From contig PAAG01000046.1 of NCBI GenBank assembly GCA_002698785.1, forward strand, positions 166,484 through 230,483: DNA of 64,000 nucleotides, in the 5' to 3' direction. Source of the stretch: Verrucomicrobiales bacterium. Its GTDB lineage: Bacteria; Verrucomicrobiota; Verrucomicrobiia; Verrucomicrobiales; DEV007. The notes beneath the pieces were generated by a model that had not been told where the DNA came from, did not search any database, and worked only from the letters and a program-made list of their open reading frames with translations. Below are positions 63,654 to 64,000 of the stretch, piece after piece; positions within the stretch are counted from its first letter, which is position 1, and each line of letters begins with the position of its first letter. Made by a program: the position numbers and the translations under genes.

Positions 63654-64000
63654 TTATAAAATGTTAATGTCTACACGTCCTTCGAGCAGTGAACTCATCA
63701 GCCCACGCGCTTTGACTAGGTCGGAACAGACCGAACCTTTCGGTCGGCCTCGTTTCTTTGAAATTTCTTCAGTACTCAGTTCTCCAAAATAGAAGTCCTC
63801 CAACAAGTGGCGGTATCGATCTTCCAAACTGGAGAGAGCCAGTTGAATTTCTTCCACGATTCCCTTTTTGGTTTCGTCGGGCTGAGTGGCGAATTCCGCT
63901 TCGGCTACTGTTTCGATGTTGCTGTTGTCCGGGCGACGGGTCCGCTTTCGGATTTCGTCGATCACACGATTACTGATGATTCGAGAAGTCAGATTTAAAA
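63654..64000 (-). CDS. RNA polymerase sigma factor (ECF-like), C-terminal part
   Basis: The frame runs to the window edge, so the gene starts outside it; an internal GTG is not the real start. The first visible residues, LTSRIISNRVIDEIRKRTRR, are the end of sigma region 2. After a linker comes region 4: IQLALSSLEDRYRHLLEDFYFGELSTEEISKKRGRPKGSVCSDLVKARGLM, a helix-turn-helix in which RGRPKGS forms the basic turn. The downstream gene is a candidate anti-sigma factor. This system is separate from the sigma factor at 26444. Confidence 0.8.
   Translation of the reverse strand, partial: LNLTSRIISNRVIDEIRKRTRRPDNSNIETVAEAEFATQPDETKKGIVEEIQLALSSLEDRYRHLLEDFYFGELSTEEISKKRGRPKGSVCSDLVKARGLMSSLLEGRVDINIL

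Noticed and set aside
63654..63965. Complete 103-residue sigma-region-4 protein starting at GTG
   Set aside because: The frame stays open to the window edge with region-2-like sequence (SRIISNRVIDEIRKR), so the gene is longer and partial here.

Overview
The window reads as a chromosomal segment of a Gram-negative, outer-membrane bacterium, most likely of the Verrucomicrobiota (PVC group). The basis is the mix of families rather than any marker gene, since no rRNA or tRNA is present: a PVC-type dehydrogenase/haem protein, quinoprotein-cytochrome fusions, a choice-of-anchor-Q beta-helix protein, a linked ECF sigma factor and Ser/Thr receptor kinase, and many large secreted proteins of unknown role. 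Outer-membrane physiology is shown by TamA/TamB, OpgG/OpgH, an LPS-heptose adenylyltransferase and MscL. Nearly all gene starts lack a Shine-Dalgarno sequence.

Layout. 1-8.3 kb: end of a PQQ-like propeller gene, small secreted proteins, a ferredoxin-reductase-like flavoprotein, and an osmoregulated glucan operon opgG-X-opgH with an unknown tail-anchored protein between the two known genes. 8.3-12.9 kb (minus): heptose adenylyltransferase, two secreted proteins and a jelly-roll protein with a basic C-terminal domain. 13-20.5 kb: cytochrome c, a DUF3500 protein, class I fumarase, an IS1182-like element that split a dispersed intergenic repeat and carries an in-frame stop, and a medium-chain dehydrogenase. 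21-30.5 kb: L,D-transpeptidase, beta-helix protein, a receptor kinase whose ectodomain resembles autotransporter beta-strand repeats, an ECF sigma factor, and two secreted proteins with basic C-terminal domains. 30.5-43.3 kb: sialate O-acetylesterase, Nramp-related transporter, mscL, a probable small RNA, thiG, a flavoprotein, a ParE-type toxin-antitoxin pair, a GNAT remnant, tandem intergenic repeats, a ceramidase-LamG protein, a PPC-domain protein and YebC. 43.4-55.8 kb: two giant tandem paralogues (quinoprotein propeller + haem c + CBM-like modules + basic C-terminal domain) and a sugar-hydrolase/dehydrogenase/haem fusion. 56-64 kb: tamB-tamA behind a sigma-54-type promoter, then a convergent anti-sigma-like gene and the 3' part of a second sigma factor gene.

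Two observations stand out. First, the sigma-factor gene, the receptor-kinase gene and the beta-helix gene each have the same upstream element, TGTAACA-N12/13-GGCAAT, on the coding strand. This suggests an autoregulated envelope-sensing regulon. Second, a basic C-terminal domain with a (Q/R)PDL start, an internal QND and a TGRF motif in its clearest copies closes at least five otherwise unrelated secreted proteins, and two more end in different basic tails. It could be a surface-retention or sorting module.
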